Source: Rhodovarius crocodyli
Lineage (GTDB): Bacteria; Pseudomonadota; Alphaproteobacteria; Acetobacterales; Acetobacteraceae
Assembly (NCBI GenBank): GCA_945901085.1
Contig: CAMDJV010000002.1
Span: 157,797 to 221,796 of the forward strand
Length of the DNA: 64,000 nt
Direction of reading: 5' to 3'
Numbering within the stretch: position 1 is the first letter of the stretch; each line of letters begins with the position of its first letter. This document shows positions 45,408 to 54,850 of the stretch, piece after piece. The position numbers and the translations under genes are program-made. The notes under the pieces are model-generated. The model was not told the origin of the DNA and searched no databases. It saw only the letters and a list, made by a program, of their open reading frames with translations.

Positions 45408-45857
45408 TCAGGCGTTCAGGGCGAGTGCGGGGGCGCGGCGGGCGTGGTTTGCGCCGGCGAGGTCCGCCACGGTGACATGGGCAAGGGCATCGCGGATGGC
45501 ACGATTCACCGGGTCCCATCGGCCACGGACGGGGCACATCGCCTCGGCCTCGCAGCCACCCATGGCGCCATCGACGCATGCCGTCAGCGCGATGGGGCCA
45601 TCAAAGGCGACGATGACCTCGGCGAGCGGGATTTCGGTAAGTGGACGCCCCAGGCGATAGCCTCCCCGGGCGCCGCGCAGGCCTTCGACCAACCCGGCCT
45701 GGCCAAGGATTTTCAGCACCTTGGCGACAGTGGGCTCGGCGAGGCCGGATGTCAGCGCCAGTTCCGGCACCGCCACCACGCGCTCCTGCCCGGCGGCGCG
45801 TTCCAGCCCCGCCAGCACCACCACCGCATAATCCGTCAGCTTTGAAAGCCGCAACAC
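45408..45857 (-). CDS. Rrf2-family regulator of the suf operon
   Basis: This is a 149-residue Rrf2 winged-helix regulator of the type annotated as SUF system assembly regulator. An N-terminal helix-turn-helix (SKLTDYAVVVLAGL; LAEPTVAKVLKILGQAGLV) and a wing with RGARGGYRLGRP precede three cysteines, Cys94, Cys102 and Cys108 (ACVDGAMGGCEAEAMCPV), suitable to bind an Fe-S cluster. The start is GTG with AAGGA upstream. It probably senses Fe-S status and represses its own operon. An inverted repeat lies directly upstream. Confidence 0.92.
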   Translation of the reverse strand: MLRLSKLTDYAVVVLAGLERAAGQERVVAVPELALTSGLAEPTVAKVLKILGQAGLVEGLRGARGGYRLGRPLTEIPLAEVIVAFDGPIALTACVDGAMGGCEAEAMCPVRGRWDPVNRAIRDALAHVTVADLAGANHARRAPALALNA

Positions 45858-45859
45858 GG

Positions 45860-45891
45860 CCTATTCCTTCACCCAATGGAGGTGAAATAGG
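45860..45891. promoter_or_regulatory. Imperfect inverted repeat upstream of Rrf2/suf operon
   Basis: On the plus strand CCTATTCCTTCACC (45860-45873) pairs with GGTGAAATAGG (45881-45891) with a 3-base bulge. It covers the ribosome binding site and the leader of the Rrf2 gene. CCAATGG occurs twice nearby. It is a candidate operator for autoregulation; this is inferred from position only. Confidence 0.35.
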
Positions 45892-45929
45892 ACCAATGGT
45901 GTCGGCTTTCCAGAGGGCTTGGGCGAGAT

Positions 45930-46781
45930 TCAGTCGCGGAAATAGAGAAGGCCCGGATTATCCACCAAAATCCTGTGCCGCGTGGCCAGGTCGGGCGCCC
46001 AATCGGCGAACCAATCCAGCAGCATGGCGTCATCCAGCATGTCCCGGGCGTCAGGGATCTGGGTATGCGGCCAGTCGGTGCCCCAGACGCAGCGCTCGGG
46101 CACGGCGGCGATATAGCGCGCCGCCAGGGCTGGCAAATCGGTCCAGGGTGCGGTGCTGGAACGGTAGCCCGAGAGCTTGACCCAGGCCCGTCCGGTTTCC
46201 AGCAGGCGGAGAGCGGCCTCCACCACCGGGCCATCCGGGCCCTCGGCCGCTGGCGCGCCGGCCATATGGTCGAGCACGATCGGCACCGGCAGCGCGGCCA
46301 AGCGGGGGGCGAGTTCGACCATCGCCGCCCCCTTCGAATAGATCTGGATATGCCAGCCAAAGGGGGCGATGCGCCGGGCCAGCGCGTCCAATTGCTCCAG
46401 GGGCGTGCCATTGCCGCTGACGGCGTTGAAGCGCACGCCGCGGGCACCGGCGGCATGCATGGCGGCCAGATCGGCCGCCTCATCCACCACCACCACGGCG
46501 CGGGCATGGTCCTGGCCGAATTCGGCCACGGCATCCAGCGTTACCGCATTGTCGGTGCCGTAGACGCTGGCCTGCACCACGATGGCGCGGGTGAGCCCCA
46601 GCTTTTCCGCCATGGAGCGATAATGCGGGATGGTGGCGGGCGGCGGGGTATAGGGGCGGCGGGGGTCCAGCGGGTAGCGGTCATAGGGGCCGAAGATGTG
46701 GAAATGCGAATCGCAGGCGCCCTCCGGCGCGCGCCATTTGGGGGTGCCGGTGACGTCGAGGGCCGGGGCGCAGGTGAACAT
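45930..46781 (-). CDS. Amidohydrolase 2 family protein (LigI/4-sulfomuconolactonase-like)
   Basis: This is a 283-residue TIM-barrel metal hydrolase. The first metal/His motif is [16 protein letters not shown], as in 2-pyrone-4,6-dicarboxylate lactonase-type enzymes. Further motifs are IVLDHMAG (His) and [13 protein letters not shown] (Asp with His). These enzymes hydrolyse lactones of aromatic-degradation intermediates. The gene is on the minus strand between the suf regulator and a divergent SDR gene. The exact substrate is not deducible. Confidence 0.87.
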   Translation of the reverse strand: MFTCAPALDVTGTPKWRAPEGACDSHFHIFGPYDRYPLDPRRPYTPPPATIPHYRSMAEKLGLTRAIVVQASVYGTDNAVTLDAVAEFGQDHARAVVVVDEAADLAAMHAAGARGVRFNAVSGNGTPLEQLDALARRIAPFGWHIQIYSKGAAMVELAPRLAALPVPIVLDHMAGAPAAEGPDGPVVEAALRLLETGRAWVKLSGYRSSTAPWTDLPALAARYIAAVPERCVWGTDWPHTQIPDARDMLDDAMLLDWFADWAPDLATRHRILVDNPGLLYFRD

Positions 46782-46867
46782 GGCTGTTTCTCCAATTTTG
46801 CTGTCCCCAGATTGCGGGCCGCGCGGGAGCGACGCAATCTGGGGGCAGAAATGTGAGGGAAAGATCC

Positions 46868-47614
46868 ATGAAGATCGCTGTTGTCACTGGCGCGAGCGCC
46901 GGTATCGGTCGCGCCACCGCGCTGGGCCTGCTGGCCGCAGGCTATGGGGTGGCCCTGGCCGGCCGCCGCCTTTCCGAATTGGAGGAGACCGCCGCCCTGG
47001 CCGGCGCCAATGCCGCCCATGCGCTGCCGGTGGCGACCGATGTGTCAGACCCCGATGCGGTCAATGCCCTGTTTGCCGCCGTGGTGCAGAAATGGGGCCG
47101 GTTGGATTTGCTGTTCAACAATGCCGGCATGGGCGTGCAGGGCTATTTGTTCGAGGATCTGCCGGTGGAGAAATGGCTGCAGGTGGTGGCGGTGAACCTC
47201 ACCGGCAGTTTTCTGTGCGCCCAGGCGGCCTTCCGCATCATGAAGAACCAGACGCCACGGGGCGGGCGCATCATCAATAATGGCAGCATCTCGGCGCATA
47301 CGCCGCGGCCCGATAGCGCGCCCTATACCTCGACCAAGCACGCCATCACGGGGCTGACCAAGAGCATCATGCTTGATGGCCGAAAATACGATATTTGCGC
47401 CGGGCAGATCGATATCGGCAATGCCGCCACGCCGATGACGGCGCGGATGCAAAAGGGCGTGAAGCAGCCCGATGGCACCATGAAGGTTGAGCCGACCATG
47501 GATGTGGAGAATGTGGCCAAGGCCGTGGTCTATATGGACAGCCTCGACCTCTCGGCGAATGTGCTGACCATGACGATCAAGGCGACGCATATGCCGTTTG
47601 AAGGCCGGGGCTGA
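46868..47614 (+). CDS. Short-chain dehydrogenase/reductase
   Basis: This is a 248-residue classical SDR. It has the nucleotide motif TGASAGIG near the N-terminus, NNAG (LLFNNAGMG), and catalytic Ser in [10 protein letters not shown] with YTSTKHA (Tyr-x-x-x-Lys). The start at 46868 is preceded by AGGGAAAG. The C-terminal region differs from typical beta-ketoacyl reductases. It converges on the DehI-like gene, and the last 38 bases of the two genes overlap. The substrate is unknown. Confidence 0.92.
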   Translation: MKIAVVTGASAGIGRATALGLLAAGYGVALAGRRLSELEETAALAGANAAHALPVATDVSDPDAVNALFAAVVQKWGRLDLLFNNAGMGVQGYLFEDLPVEKWLQVVAVNLTGSFLCAQAAFRIMKNQTPRGGRIINNGSISAHTPRPDSAPYTSTKHAITGLTKSIMLDGRKYDICAGQIDIGNAATPMTARMQKGVKQPDGTMKVEPTMDVENVAKAVVYMDSLDLSANVLTMTIKATHMPFEGRG

Positions 47615-48401
47615 CCCGGCGCAGGATAGCGCAAAGCGGCACCATGCGGCCGATGGCGTCGGAGGTGAAGGCCTCCAGCGCCGGCAGCACGCCAGGCGGT
47701 GGCGGCGACATTTGGGGCGGCAATAGGCTGCCCAGGCTGGCAGCCTCCTCCCGCGCCGCGGCCTGACCGGCGGCGATGATCCCCCGTGCATCCAAAGGCG
47801 CCAGCACCGCCCAGGCCAGGGCAAGATAGCCGGGCCAATAGCCCAGATGGCGGTACATGCTGGCCAGGATGGGTGCCTCGCCGGCACCGATGGCGTTGAG
47901 GCGCAAAACCAACGCGGCGGTTGAAGGCGCCAGGGCCGAAAGGTCCGGCAGGGGTGGCAGGGGCACCACCTCGGCGGTGTCATGGGCCACCGGTTTGGGC
48001 AGGGGGCCCGGGGTGAAACCGGGTTTGGCGGCTTCCTGCAGCAAGGTCAGCGCCACCAGCGCCATGGGGTTGGTGCGGTCATAGGCGGCGAGAATGGCGT
48101 GGATCGGCCCGAGAGCCTCGGCCGGCACGCCCGCCGCCTGCAGTGCTTCCGGGGGGATTTCCGGTAGCCTCGGCAGGGCCAGGCGCGCCCGCAGCCGCGC
48201 GGCGGCAGCTGGCATATGGCCCTGGGCATAAAGCGGGCGCAGGTTGCCCCAGGCCCATTCCAAACCGCCCGGAAACACCGCGAGGTGCCGCCAGATCAAA
48301 TTCACAACCCCCACGCCGAAAACGGCGCGGATATCGGCAAAGATCGCCGCCACCGCGCCCGTGGCATCGGCCTCGCGGATGGCGGGAACCGGGTCGCTCA
48401 T
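47577..48401 (-). CDS. DehI-family (haloacid dehalogenase-like) protein
   Basis: This is a 274-residue, mostly helical protein. Two internal repeats are evident: [20 protein letters not shown] (residues 32-51) and [20 protein letters not shown] near residue 190. This is the pseudo-dimer pattern of group I haloacid dehalogenases (DehI). True dehalogenase activity is not assured, since many family members of this kind sit in lipid or aromatic catabolic operons. The start overlaps the enoyl-CoA hydratase stop as ATGA, making it the last gene of a four-gene coupled operon. The 3' end overlaps the convergent SDR gene. Confidence 0.65.
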   Translation of the reverse strand: MSDPVPAIREADATGAVAAIFADIRAVFGVGVVNLIWRHLAVFPGGLEWAWGNLRPLYAQGHMPAAAARLRARLALPRLPEIPPEALQAAGVPAEALGPIHAILAAYDRTNPMALVALTLLQEAAKPGFTPGPLPKPVAHDTAEVVPLPPLPDLSALAPSTAALVLRLNAIGAGEAPILASMYRHLGYWPGYLALAWAVLAPLDARGIIAAGQAAAREEAASLGSLLPPQMSPPPPGVLPALEAFTSDAIGRMVPLCAILRRVSPGLQTAYASP

Positions 48402-49198
48402 CGCCCGGTGAAGTGGGGGTCGCGCTTTTCCAGCATGGCGGAGACCGCCTCGCGGTGGTCTTCCGTCTCATGCGCGATGGCCTGGAAGGCGGCGCTCATT
48501 TCCAGCAGCGTGGCCAGCGAGGCGTGCTGGCCCTCACGCAGCAGGCGCTTGGTCATGCGCAGCACGCCGGGCGGGTTTTTCGCCACCCGCGCGGCCAGGG
48601 CCTGGGCGGCGGCCAGCAGGTTTTCATGCGGCACCACCTGGGAGACGAGACCGACCGATTTCGCCTGCTCGGCGTTCAGCGGGTCGCCGGTGAAACTCAT
48701 CTCGGCGGCCACCGCATTGCCGACGATGCGCGGCAGCAGCCAGGCGCCGCCATCGCCGGGCACGATGCCCACGCGCACGAAGCTTTCGGCGAAGACCGCC
48801 CGTTCCGAGGCCACGCGCATGTCGCACATGCAAGCGAGGTCGAGTCCCGCGCCGATCGCCGGTCCATTGACTGCGGCGATGGTCGGCACATTCAGCTCAT
48901 AAAGGGCGAGGGGAATAGTCTGGATGCCGCGGCGATAATTCTCCCGCATGGCGGCGGGGCCGTGGCCGGCCATCATGCCGGTCTTGTCGCGCATGGCCTT
49001 CAGGTCACCACCCGCGCAGAAGGCGGGGTCGGCGCCGGTCAGAATCACGCAGCGCACGCTGTCATCACGCTCGATCCGGCGGCAGGCATCGACCACCGCC
49101 TCGCAATCCTCCCGCGTGCCGATGGCATTGCGCTTTTGCGGCGCGTTCAGGGTGAGCGTGACAATGCTGCCCGCTTGTTCGTAGGTGATGAAGCTCAT
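48398..49198 (-). CDS. Enoyl-CoA hydratase/isomerase family protein
   Basis: This is a 266-residue crotonase-fold enzyme. The oxyanion-hole motifs are PAFCAGGDLKAM and VNGPAIGAGLDLACMCD. Candidate catalytic acids are in FAESFVRVGIVPGDGGAWLLPRIVG. It hydrates or isomerises enoyl-CoA esters. The start at 49198 overlaps the upstream ACAD stop as ATGA; the residues in front of it (MARYHREGHF) are not conserved. It is part of an ACAD-ACAD-ECH-DehI operon, a beta-oxidation-like module. Confidence 0.93.
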   Translation of the reverse strand: MSFITYEQAGSIVTLTLNAPQKRNAIGTREDCEAVVDACRRIERDDSVRCVILTGADPAFCAGGDLKAMRDKTGMMAGHGPAAMRENYRRGIQTIPLALYELNVPTIAAVNGPAIGAGLDLACMCDMRVASERAVFAESFVRVGIVPGDGGAWLLPRIVGNAVAAEMSFTGDPLNAEQAKSVGLVSQVVPHENLLAAAQALAARVAKNPPGVLRMTKRLLREGQHASLATLLEMSAAFQAIAHETEDHREAVSAMLEKRDPHFTGR

Positions 49199-50172
49199 GA
49201 AATGTCCCTCGCGGTGATATCGGGCCAAAGGGCGGCGCCGCCCTGTGCCAGGGTGTTGCGGCCGATTTCGCCGGCCCAGGCGCGTTCACTGCCGCCCTCG
49301 TCGCGCCAGCTCCAGAGCCGGCGGGTGGTGTGGTGCAATTCGTGATCCTCGGTGATGCCAATGGCGGCGAAGACCTGGTGGACGGTGGCCGCAGTGGTCT
49401 GCGCCGCCTCGCCGGCCACCACTTTTGCACAGGCGATTTCAAACGAAGCACCTTCCAGCCCCCGCGAATCCACCGCGCGGGCGGCGGCGGAAACGGCCAC
49501 CGAGACGGCCGCGGCCTCGGAGGCCACCACGGCCAATTGCTGCTGAATCGCCTGAAATTTTGCCAGGGCGCGGCCGAATTGTTTTCGCGTATTGGCCCAA
49601 TCCACCGCCAGGGCCAGGGCGTGTTCCACAGCCCCCGCAATCAAGGCTGCACGCAGCAGGGCATGGCCCAGGCGCAGCGCGCGGGGGCCGTGGCTATTGG
49701 GCAGCGCGCCCTCGGCCAGCAGGGGGCCAGGGGTCATGGCGTCGCGCGGCTCGCGGGCGATGTTCTGGCCCGGTGTGGCGGCGCCGGGGGCATGCAGCGC
49801 CAGCCGTCCCGGGGCAGGTTCCAGCAGCAATTGGGCGGCGAAACGGCCGAAGGGGGCGGTTTGGCCAAAGCTGGAGAACCCGCCGCGCGGCTCGATGCCC
49901 GCTGCCGCCGCCAAGCCATTGGCCAGCATGCATTCCGCCACCGGCGCGGGCGCTGCATAGCGGCCTATCACCTGCCAGACCGCCGCGGCATCGGCCCAGC
50001 CCAGGCCAATGCCTCCGAGCTCCTCGGGCACCAGCAGCAGCGGCAGGCCCAGCCCCTCCAGCGCCTCCCACAATTCTTCCGGCCATTCGCCGGCCTCCAG
50101 CCGCCGCAGCGCTGCCGCGCCGGATTGGGCGGCGAGCAGGCGGTCCACCTGCTCGAGAATGATCGCCCTCAT
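49195..50172 (-). CDS. Acyl-CoA dehydrogenase, short subunit
   Basis: This is a 325-residue ACAD-fold protein, shorter than the usual 380. The C-terminal helical domain carries TRKQFGRALAKFQAIQQQLA and ITEDHELHHTTRRLWSWR. The central beta domain is reduced. Adjacent short and long ACAD genes often make heteromeric FadE-type dehydrogenases for bulky acyl-CoAs such as steroid side chains. The start overlaps the previous ACAD stop (ATGA). Which subunit holds the FAD and catalytic base cannot be settled here. Confidence 0.85.
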   Translation of the reverse strand: MRAIILEQVDRLLAAQSGAAALRRLEAGEWPEELWEALEGLGLPLLLVPEELGGIGLGWADAAAVWQVIGRYAAPAPVAECMLANGLAAAAGIEPRGGFSSFGQTAPFGRFAAQLLLEPAPGRLALHAPGAATPGQNIAREPRDAMTPGPLLAEGALPNSHGPRALRLGHALLRAALIAGAVEHALALAVDWANTRKQFGRALAKFQAIQQQLAVVASEAAAVSVAVSAAARAVDSRGLEGASFEIACAKVVAGEAAQTTAATVHQVFAAIGITEDHELHHTTRRLWSWRDEGGSERAWAGEIGRNTLAQGGAALWPDITARDIS

Positions 50173-51299
50173 CGCAGGCCAAGTTCACGGGCAATAATGC
50201 CGCGCAGAATTTCCCGCGTGCCGCCGCGCAGCGAGAAGGTGGGGGCAAGCTGGGTCAGATCGGCCAGCAGCGCGCGTAAATCCTCGGGCATATCCTCAGG
50301 CTCCAGCAGCGCGCGGATCTGCTCTGGCAGGCGCTGTTCAAAATCATTGCCGGCATCCTTCACCAGGGCTGCCTCCTGGGCCGGGGCCTCGCCAGCCTCC
50401 AGCATACCGGCCACCGAGAGCGACATGCCGCGCAAGGTGTTCAGCCGCGCCACCATCCGGCCCACCGCCACATCAGCGCCGGGCACATCGCGCAGCGCAT
50501 CCACACCCGCCGTCAGGGCGGGCAGCGAGGAGAGGTAGCGCTCGGGCCCGCTGCGCTCGAGGGCCAGTTCCTCGGTCGCCTGGGCCCAGCCGGCACCTTC
50601 CTGGCCGAGCAGGGCGTCTTCGGGCAGGAGCACATCGTCGAAGGTGACTTCGTTGAAGCTTTCCTCGCCCAACAGGTCGCGAATCGGGCGGATGGAAATG
50701 CCGCTGAGGCGCAAATCCACCAGCAACTGGGAGAGCCCGGCATGGCGGGAGCCACCCTCGGGCGCGGGCGAGGTGCGGACCAGCGCGATCATCCAATCCG
50801 AGAGATGGGCATTGGTCGTCCAGATTTTCCGGCCATTGAGCTTCCAGCCGCCCGGAACCCTCTCGGCCTTGGTGCGCAGCGCGGCCAGGTCGCTGCCGGC
50901 CTCGGGCTCACTCAGGCCGATGCAAAAGGCCAGCTTGCCGCTGGCGATGCCGGGGAGGATTTTTCGCCGTTGTTCCTCGGTGCCGCGGCGCAGGATGAGC
51001 GGGCCGGATTGCCTGTCGCCAATCCAATGCGCGCCCACGGGCGCACCCACCGCCAGCAATTCCTCCAGCACCACCACGCGTTCGAGGCCACTGCGCTCAT
51101 GCCCGCCATAGGCTTTGGGCCAGACCATGCCGATCCAGCCGCGCGCGCCGAGTTCGCGGGAGAACTCCCGGTCAAACCCCATCCAGGAGCGGGCGCGGAC
51201 CGCTGGTGTCCAGTCGCGCCCGGCCTCGGCCAGAAAGGCGCGCAGCTCGGCCCTCAGGCCGGCGCTGCCGCCGGGGAGGCTGGGCAATTCAAAACGCAT
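50169..51299 (-). CDS. Acyl-CoA dehydrogenase, long subunit
   Basis: This is a 376-residue FAD-dependent ACAD. It has the FAD/substrate segments CIGLSEPEAGSDLAALRTKAER and LNGRKIWTTNAHLSDWMIAL, and a C-terminal TREILRGIIARELGL. The start at 51299 has GGAAACG upstream and matches the first residues of the family (MRFELPSLPG). It is the first gene of the coupled operon leading through the second ACAD and the hydratase. It diverges from the molybdopterin hydroxylase gene at 51368. Confidence 0.9.
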   Translation of the reverse strand: MRFELPSLPGGSAGLRAELRAFLAEAGRDWTPAVRARSWMGFDREFSRELGARGWIGMVWPKAYGGHERSGLERVVVLEELLAVGAPVGAHWIGDRQSGPLILRRGTEEQRRKILPGIASGKLAFCIGLSEPEAGSDLAALRTKAERVPGGWKLNGRKIWTTNAHLSDWMIALVRTSPAPEGGSRHAGLSQLLVDLRLSGISIRPIRDLLGEESFNEVTFDDVLLPEDALLGQEGAGWAQATEELALERSGPERYLSSLPALTAGVDALRDVPGADVAVGRMVARLNTLRGMSLSVAGMLEAGEAPAQEAALVKDAGNDFEQRLPEQIRALLEPEDMPEDLRALLADLTQLAPTFSLRGGTREILRGIIARELGLR

Positions 51300-51367
51300 G
51301 GCGTTTCCCTCTTCACATCCGCCCACGCTCCCATAGGGTGCGCGCAGCATCTCAGGGGAGTATCATT

Positions 51368-53680
51368 ATGGATAAATTCGGCATGGGCCAGCCTGTCCGT
51401 CGCAAGGAGGATGTGCGGCTGCTGACAGGGCGCGGCAGCTACACCGATGATCTCTCGCGCGAGAATGAGGCGCAGATGGTCATTTTGCGCTCGCCGCACG
51501 CCAATGCCCGGATCAATTCCATCGATCTGGCGGCGGCGCAGGCTGCGCCGGGCGTGCTGATGGTGCTGACCGGGGCGGAGGCGGATGCCGATGGGCTGGG
51601 GCTTTTCCCCGTCATGGTCGAGGTGCCTGGCAAGGATGGCACCCGCGTCTTCGCGCCGCCGCGCAAAATTCTGCAGGCCGAGCATGTGCGCTTCGTGGGC
51701 GACCCGGTGGCCGTGGTGGTGGCGCAAACCCGCGCCCAGGCGCAGGACGCGGCCGAGTTGATCGAGGTGGATTACGATGTTCTGCCCAGCATCACCGATA
51801 CCGCCGCCGCCGCTGAGGCCGCGGCGCCGCTGGTCTGGGAAGAGGCAGGGACCAATACCTGCGTGCTCTGGACCAATGGCCGCAAGGAACAGACGGACGC
51901 CGCCTTCGCCGCGGCGGCCAAGATTTCCACCGTGCGGCTGGTGCAGAACCGGCTGATCGGCAACCCAATGGAGCCGCGCGTCGCGCTCGGCGAATATGAT
52001 GCCGCGACCGGCGGCTTCACCCTGACCAGCCCCACCCAGGGCGTGGTGCGGGTGCGCGAAACCCTGGCGCAGTTCATCTTCCAGGTGGACAAGGCAAAGA
52101 TGCGAGTGATTTCGCCCGATGTGGGCGGCGGCTTTGGCCTGCGTGGCAAGCTGTTTCCCGAATCCGCCATGGTGCTCTGGGCCGCCAAGCGGCTGGGCCG
52201 CCCGGTGAAATGGACCGCCGGGCGCACTGAGACCTTCATGTGCGACCCGCATGGCCGTGACCATGTGACCGAGGCCGAGATGGCCTTTGATGCCAATGCG
52301 AAAATCATGGGCATGCGGGTGCGCAGCATCGCCGCCATGGGGGCCTATTTGTCGGATTTCGGCCCGCGCATCCCCACCGTGGCCGGCGGGCGCATCAGCG
52401 GCACCGTCTATGATATGCAGAATGTGAATATGGAGGTGCGCTGCGTCTTCACCAACACAACGCCGACAGACGCCTATCGCGGCGCCGGACGGCCGGAGAC
52501 GGCTTATGTGATCGAGCGCCTGCTCGATGCTGGTGCCGGCGATTTTGGCATCGCGCGGGAGGAGATCCGCGCCCGCAACTACATCCGGCAGGAGCAGATT
52601 CCCTATACCAATTGCGTGGGCGTGGAGATCGATAGCGGGCATTTCGAGGAAACCCAGGGCAAGGCGCTGGAACTGGCGGATTGGTCGGGCTTTGACGCCC
52701 GCGCAGCCGCCAGCCGGGCCGCGGGCAAGCTGCGCGGCCGTGGCCTGGGCTATTTCATCGAGGCCTCGGGCGGGCAGCCGCAGGAATGGGCCCGGGTGAA
52801 GATGGAGCAGGATGGCACGGTGGCGCTCACCGTTGGCACTTTTTCGCACGGCCAGGGGCATGAGACGGCCTTCGCACAGTTGCTGCATGACCGGCTGGGG
52901 GTGGATTTCGCCGCCGTGCGCCTGGTGCAGGGCGATAGTGACGTGGTGCCCTCGGGCGGCGGCACTGGTGGCTCGCGCTCCTCGCAGATGGGCGGCGTTG
53001 CCGTCGTGCGCGCGGCCGAGATGGTGATCACCAAGGCCAAGCGGATCGCGGCGCATCTGCTGGAGGTGGGTGCCGGCGATGTCGAGTTCGATGGCGGGAA
53101 GTTCCGCGTGGCCGGCACGGATCTCTCCACCGATTGGACGGCGGTGGTGGCTGCGGCCGAAAACCCGCCCGAGGGCGAAACCCCGGGGCTGGACGAGCAA
53201 CTGATCTATAAGCGCGACACCGAGTGCAATTTCCCCAATGGCTGCCACGTGGCCGAGGTGGAGATCGACCCCGATACCGGCGTGGTGACGCTGGCGCGCT
53301 ATGCCGCGGTGGATGATGTGGGGGTGGTGATCAACCCCATGCTGGTGCATGGCCAGTGCCATGGCGGCATCATGTCCGGCGTGGGCCAGGCGCTGCTGGA
53401 ACATGCGGTGTATGATCAGGAATCCGGCCAGTTCCTCACTGCCAGCTTTCAGGATTACTGCATGCCGCGCGCCGATGACGCGCCGGATTTTGCCCTGGGG
53501 CTGAATGTGGTGCCCTGCCCTTCCAATGATCTGGGCGTGAAGGGCGCTGGCGAGGGCGGCAGTTGCGGCGCGCCGCCGGCCATCGTCTCGGCGGTGTGTG
53601 ATGCGCTGGGCATCGCCCATATCGATATGCCGGTCACGCCTGAGAAGGTGTGGCGGGCGCTGGCGGCGAAGGCGGCGTGA
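51368..53680 (+). CDS. Xanthine dehydrogenase/CoxL-family molybdopterin-binding subunit (form II-like)
   Basis: This is a 770-residue large subunit, the same length as and clearly paralogous to the protein encoded at 11932-14244 (start FGMGQPVRRKEDVRLLTGRGSY). It has GGGFGLRGKL, the active-site loop AYRGAGRPETAY, a SHGQGHETAF motif and the catalytic Glu in VKGAGEGGSCGAPPA. The medium and small subunits are missing nearby. The ATG at 51368 has GGGGAG upstream. The stop overlaps the PrpF-family gene, indicating a shared pathway. Confidence 0.92.
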   Translation: MDKFGMGQPVRRKEDVRLLTGRGSYTDDLSRENEAQMVILRSPHANARINSIDLAAAQAAPGVLMVLTGAEADADGLGLFPVMVEVPGKDGTRVFAPPRKILQAEHVRFVGDPVAVVVAQTRAQAQDAAELIEVDYDVLPSITDTAAAAEAAAPLVWEEAGTNTCVLWTNGRKEQTDAAFAAAAKISTVRLVQNRLIGNPMEPRVALGEYDAATGGFTLTSPTQGVVRVRETLAQFIFQVDKAKMRVISPDVGGGFGLRGKLFPESAMVLWAAKRLGRPVKWTAGRTETFMCDPHGRDHVTEAEMAFDANAKIMGMRVRSIAAMGAYLSDFGPRIPTVAGGRISGTVYDMQNVNMEVRCVFTNTTPTDAYRGAGRPETAYVIERLLDAGAGDFGIAREEIRARNYIRQEQIPYTNCVGVEIDSGHFEETQGKALELADWSGFDARAAASRAAGKLRGRGLGYFIEASGGQPQEWARVKMEQDGTVALTVGTFSHGQGHETAFAQLLHDRLGVDFAAVRLVQGDSDVVPSGGGTGGSRSSQMGGVAVVRAAEMVITKAKRIAAHLLEVGAGDVEFDGGKFRVAGTDLSTDWTAVVAAAENPPEGETPGLDEQLIYKRDTECNFPNGCHVAEVEIDPDTGVVTLARYAAVDDVGVVINPMLVHGQCHGGIMSGVGQALLEHAVYDQESGQFLTASFQDYCMPRADDAPDFALGLNVVPCPSNDLGVKGAGEGGSCGAPPAIVSAVCDALGIAHIDMPVTPEKVWRALAAKAA

Positions 53681-54798
53681 GCCAGCGCTTCATCCCTGCG
53701 ATTTTCATGCGGGGCGGATCGTCGAAAGGCGTGTTTTTTCACGCCGCCGACGTGCCGGCGGACCGGGCGGCGATGGATGCCATCCTGCTGGAGGTGCTGG
53801 GTTCGCCCGACCCTTATGGCCGGCAATTGGACGGCATGGGCGGGGGCATTTCCTCGCTCAGCAAGGGGGTGATCATCGGCCCGCCGACCCATCCGGAGGC
53901 GGATGTGGACTATACTTTCGCCCAGGTCGCGGTCGATCAGCCGGTGGTGGATTGGAAGGGCAATTGCGGCAATCTATCCTCCGCCGTTGGTCCCTTCGCG
54001 GTTGATGAGGGGCTGGTGCAGGTGGCGGATGGTGAGGCGCTGGTGCGCATCCATCAGGTCAATACCAGGAAGCTGATCCATGCCCGCTTCCCGGTGAAGA
54101 ATGGCCGGGCGGTGGTGGTGGGCGATTACGCCATTGCCGGTGTGGCCGGCACCGGGGCACGGGTAAGGCTGGATTTTCTCGCCCCCGGCGGCACGCAATG
54201 CGCGGGGCTGCTGCCCACCGGCCAGGCGCTGGATGTGATCGAGGGCCTGGCCTGCACCATGATCGACGCGGCCAACCCGGCCGTGTTCTTTGCGGCCGCC
54301 GATCTTGGCCTGACCGGCACCGAATTGCCCGATGCGATTGAGGCCATGCCCGGCATGATGGCGCGCCTCGATGGGCTGCGCCGCGCCGCTGGGGTTCGGA
54401 TGGGGCTGGGTGCCACGCCGGATGCGGTGGGGCTTGCGGCGCCGCGCATCGCCATACTGGCGCCCCCCGCCGAGGCGCGGCTGCTGGATGGCACGAGCCT
54501 GGCGGCGGGCAGCCATGATATTCAGGTGCGCATGCTCTCCATGGGGCGGGTGCACCGCGCCGTGCCACTGACCGGCGCGCTGCCACTGGCGGTTGCCTGC
54601 CGCATCACCGGCAGCCTGGCCCATGCGCTCTTCGGCCCCACGCCGCGCGCCGATGAAATCCGCGTGGCGCAGCCCTCTGGCATGCTGGCGGTGGGGGCTG
54701 AGGTGCGGCGGCAAGATGGCGGCTGGCATGCCCAGAGCGGCGTGATCTTCCGCACCGCCCGTAGCTTGATGAAAGGCGCTGTCGCGCTGCGGGCTTGA
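53677..54798 (+). CDS. PrpF-family isomerase (aconitate/4-oxalomesaconate tautomerase-like)
   Basis: This is a 373-residue protein of the PrpF/DapF-fold family, which moves double bonds in methylaconitate or oxalomesaconate. The opening FIPAIFMRGGSSKGVFFH is the family signature, followed by GMGGGISSLSK and WKGNCGNLSSAVGPFA. A later C residue lies in GGTQCAGLLPTG. The GTG start at 53677 forms a GTGA overlap with the preceding gene. Together with LeuCD-like hydratase genes downstream it suggests tricarboxylate or aromatic ring-cleavage acid metabolism. Confidence 0.9.
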   Translation: MSQRFIPAIFMRGGSSKGVFFHAADVPADRAAMDAILLEVLGSPDPYGRQLDGMGGGISSLSKGVIIGPPTHPEADVDYTFAQVAVDQPVVDWKGNCGNLSSAVGPFAVDEGLVQVADGEALVRIHQVNTRKLIHARFPVKNGRAVVVGDYAIAGVAGTGARVRLDFLAPGGTQCAGLLPTGQALDVIEGLACTMIDAANPAVFFAAADLGLTGTELPDAIEAMPGMMARLDGLRRAAGVRMGLGATPDAVGLAAPRIAILAPPAEARLLDGTSLAAGSHDIQVRMLSMGRVHRAVPLTGALPLAVACRITGSLAHALFGPTPRADEIRVAQPSGMLAVGAEVRRQDGGWHAQSGVIFRTARSLMKGAVALRA

Positions 54799-54850
54799 CC
54801 GGGCGGGGCCGGCGCGGTCAAGTCCAGGCCATAAAGCTGGGAGTTTAAGG

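Noticed and set aside
51254..53620. Minus-strand open frame of 788 codons
   Set aside because: Antisense shadow of the second molybdopterin hydroxylase; composition is unnatural and no motif is present.
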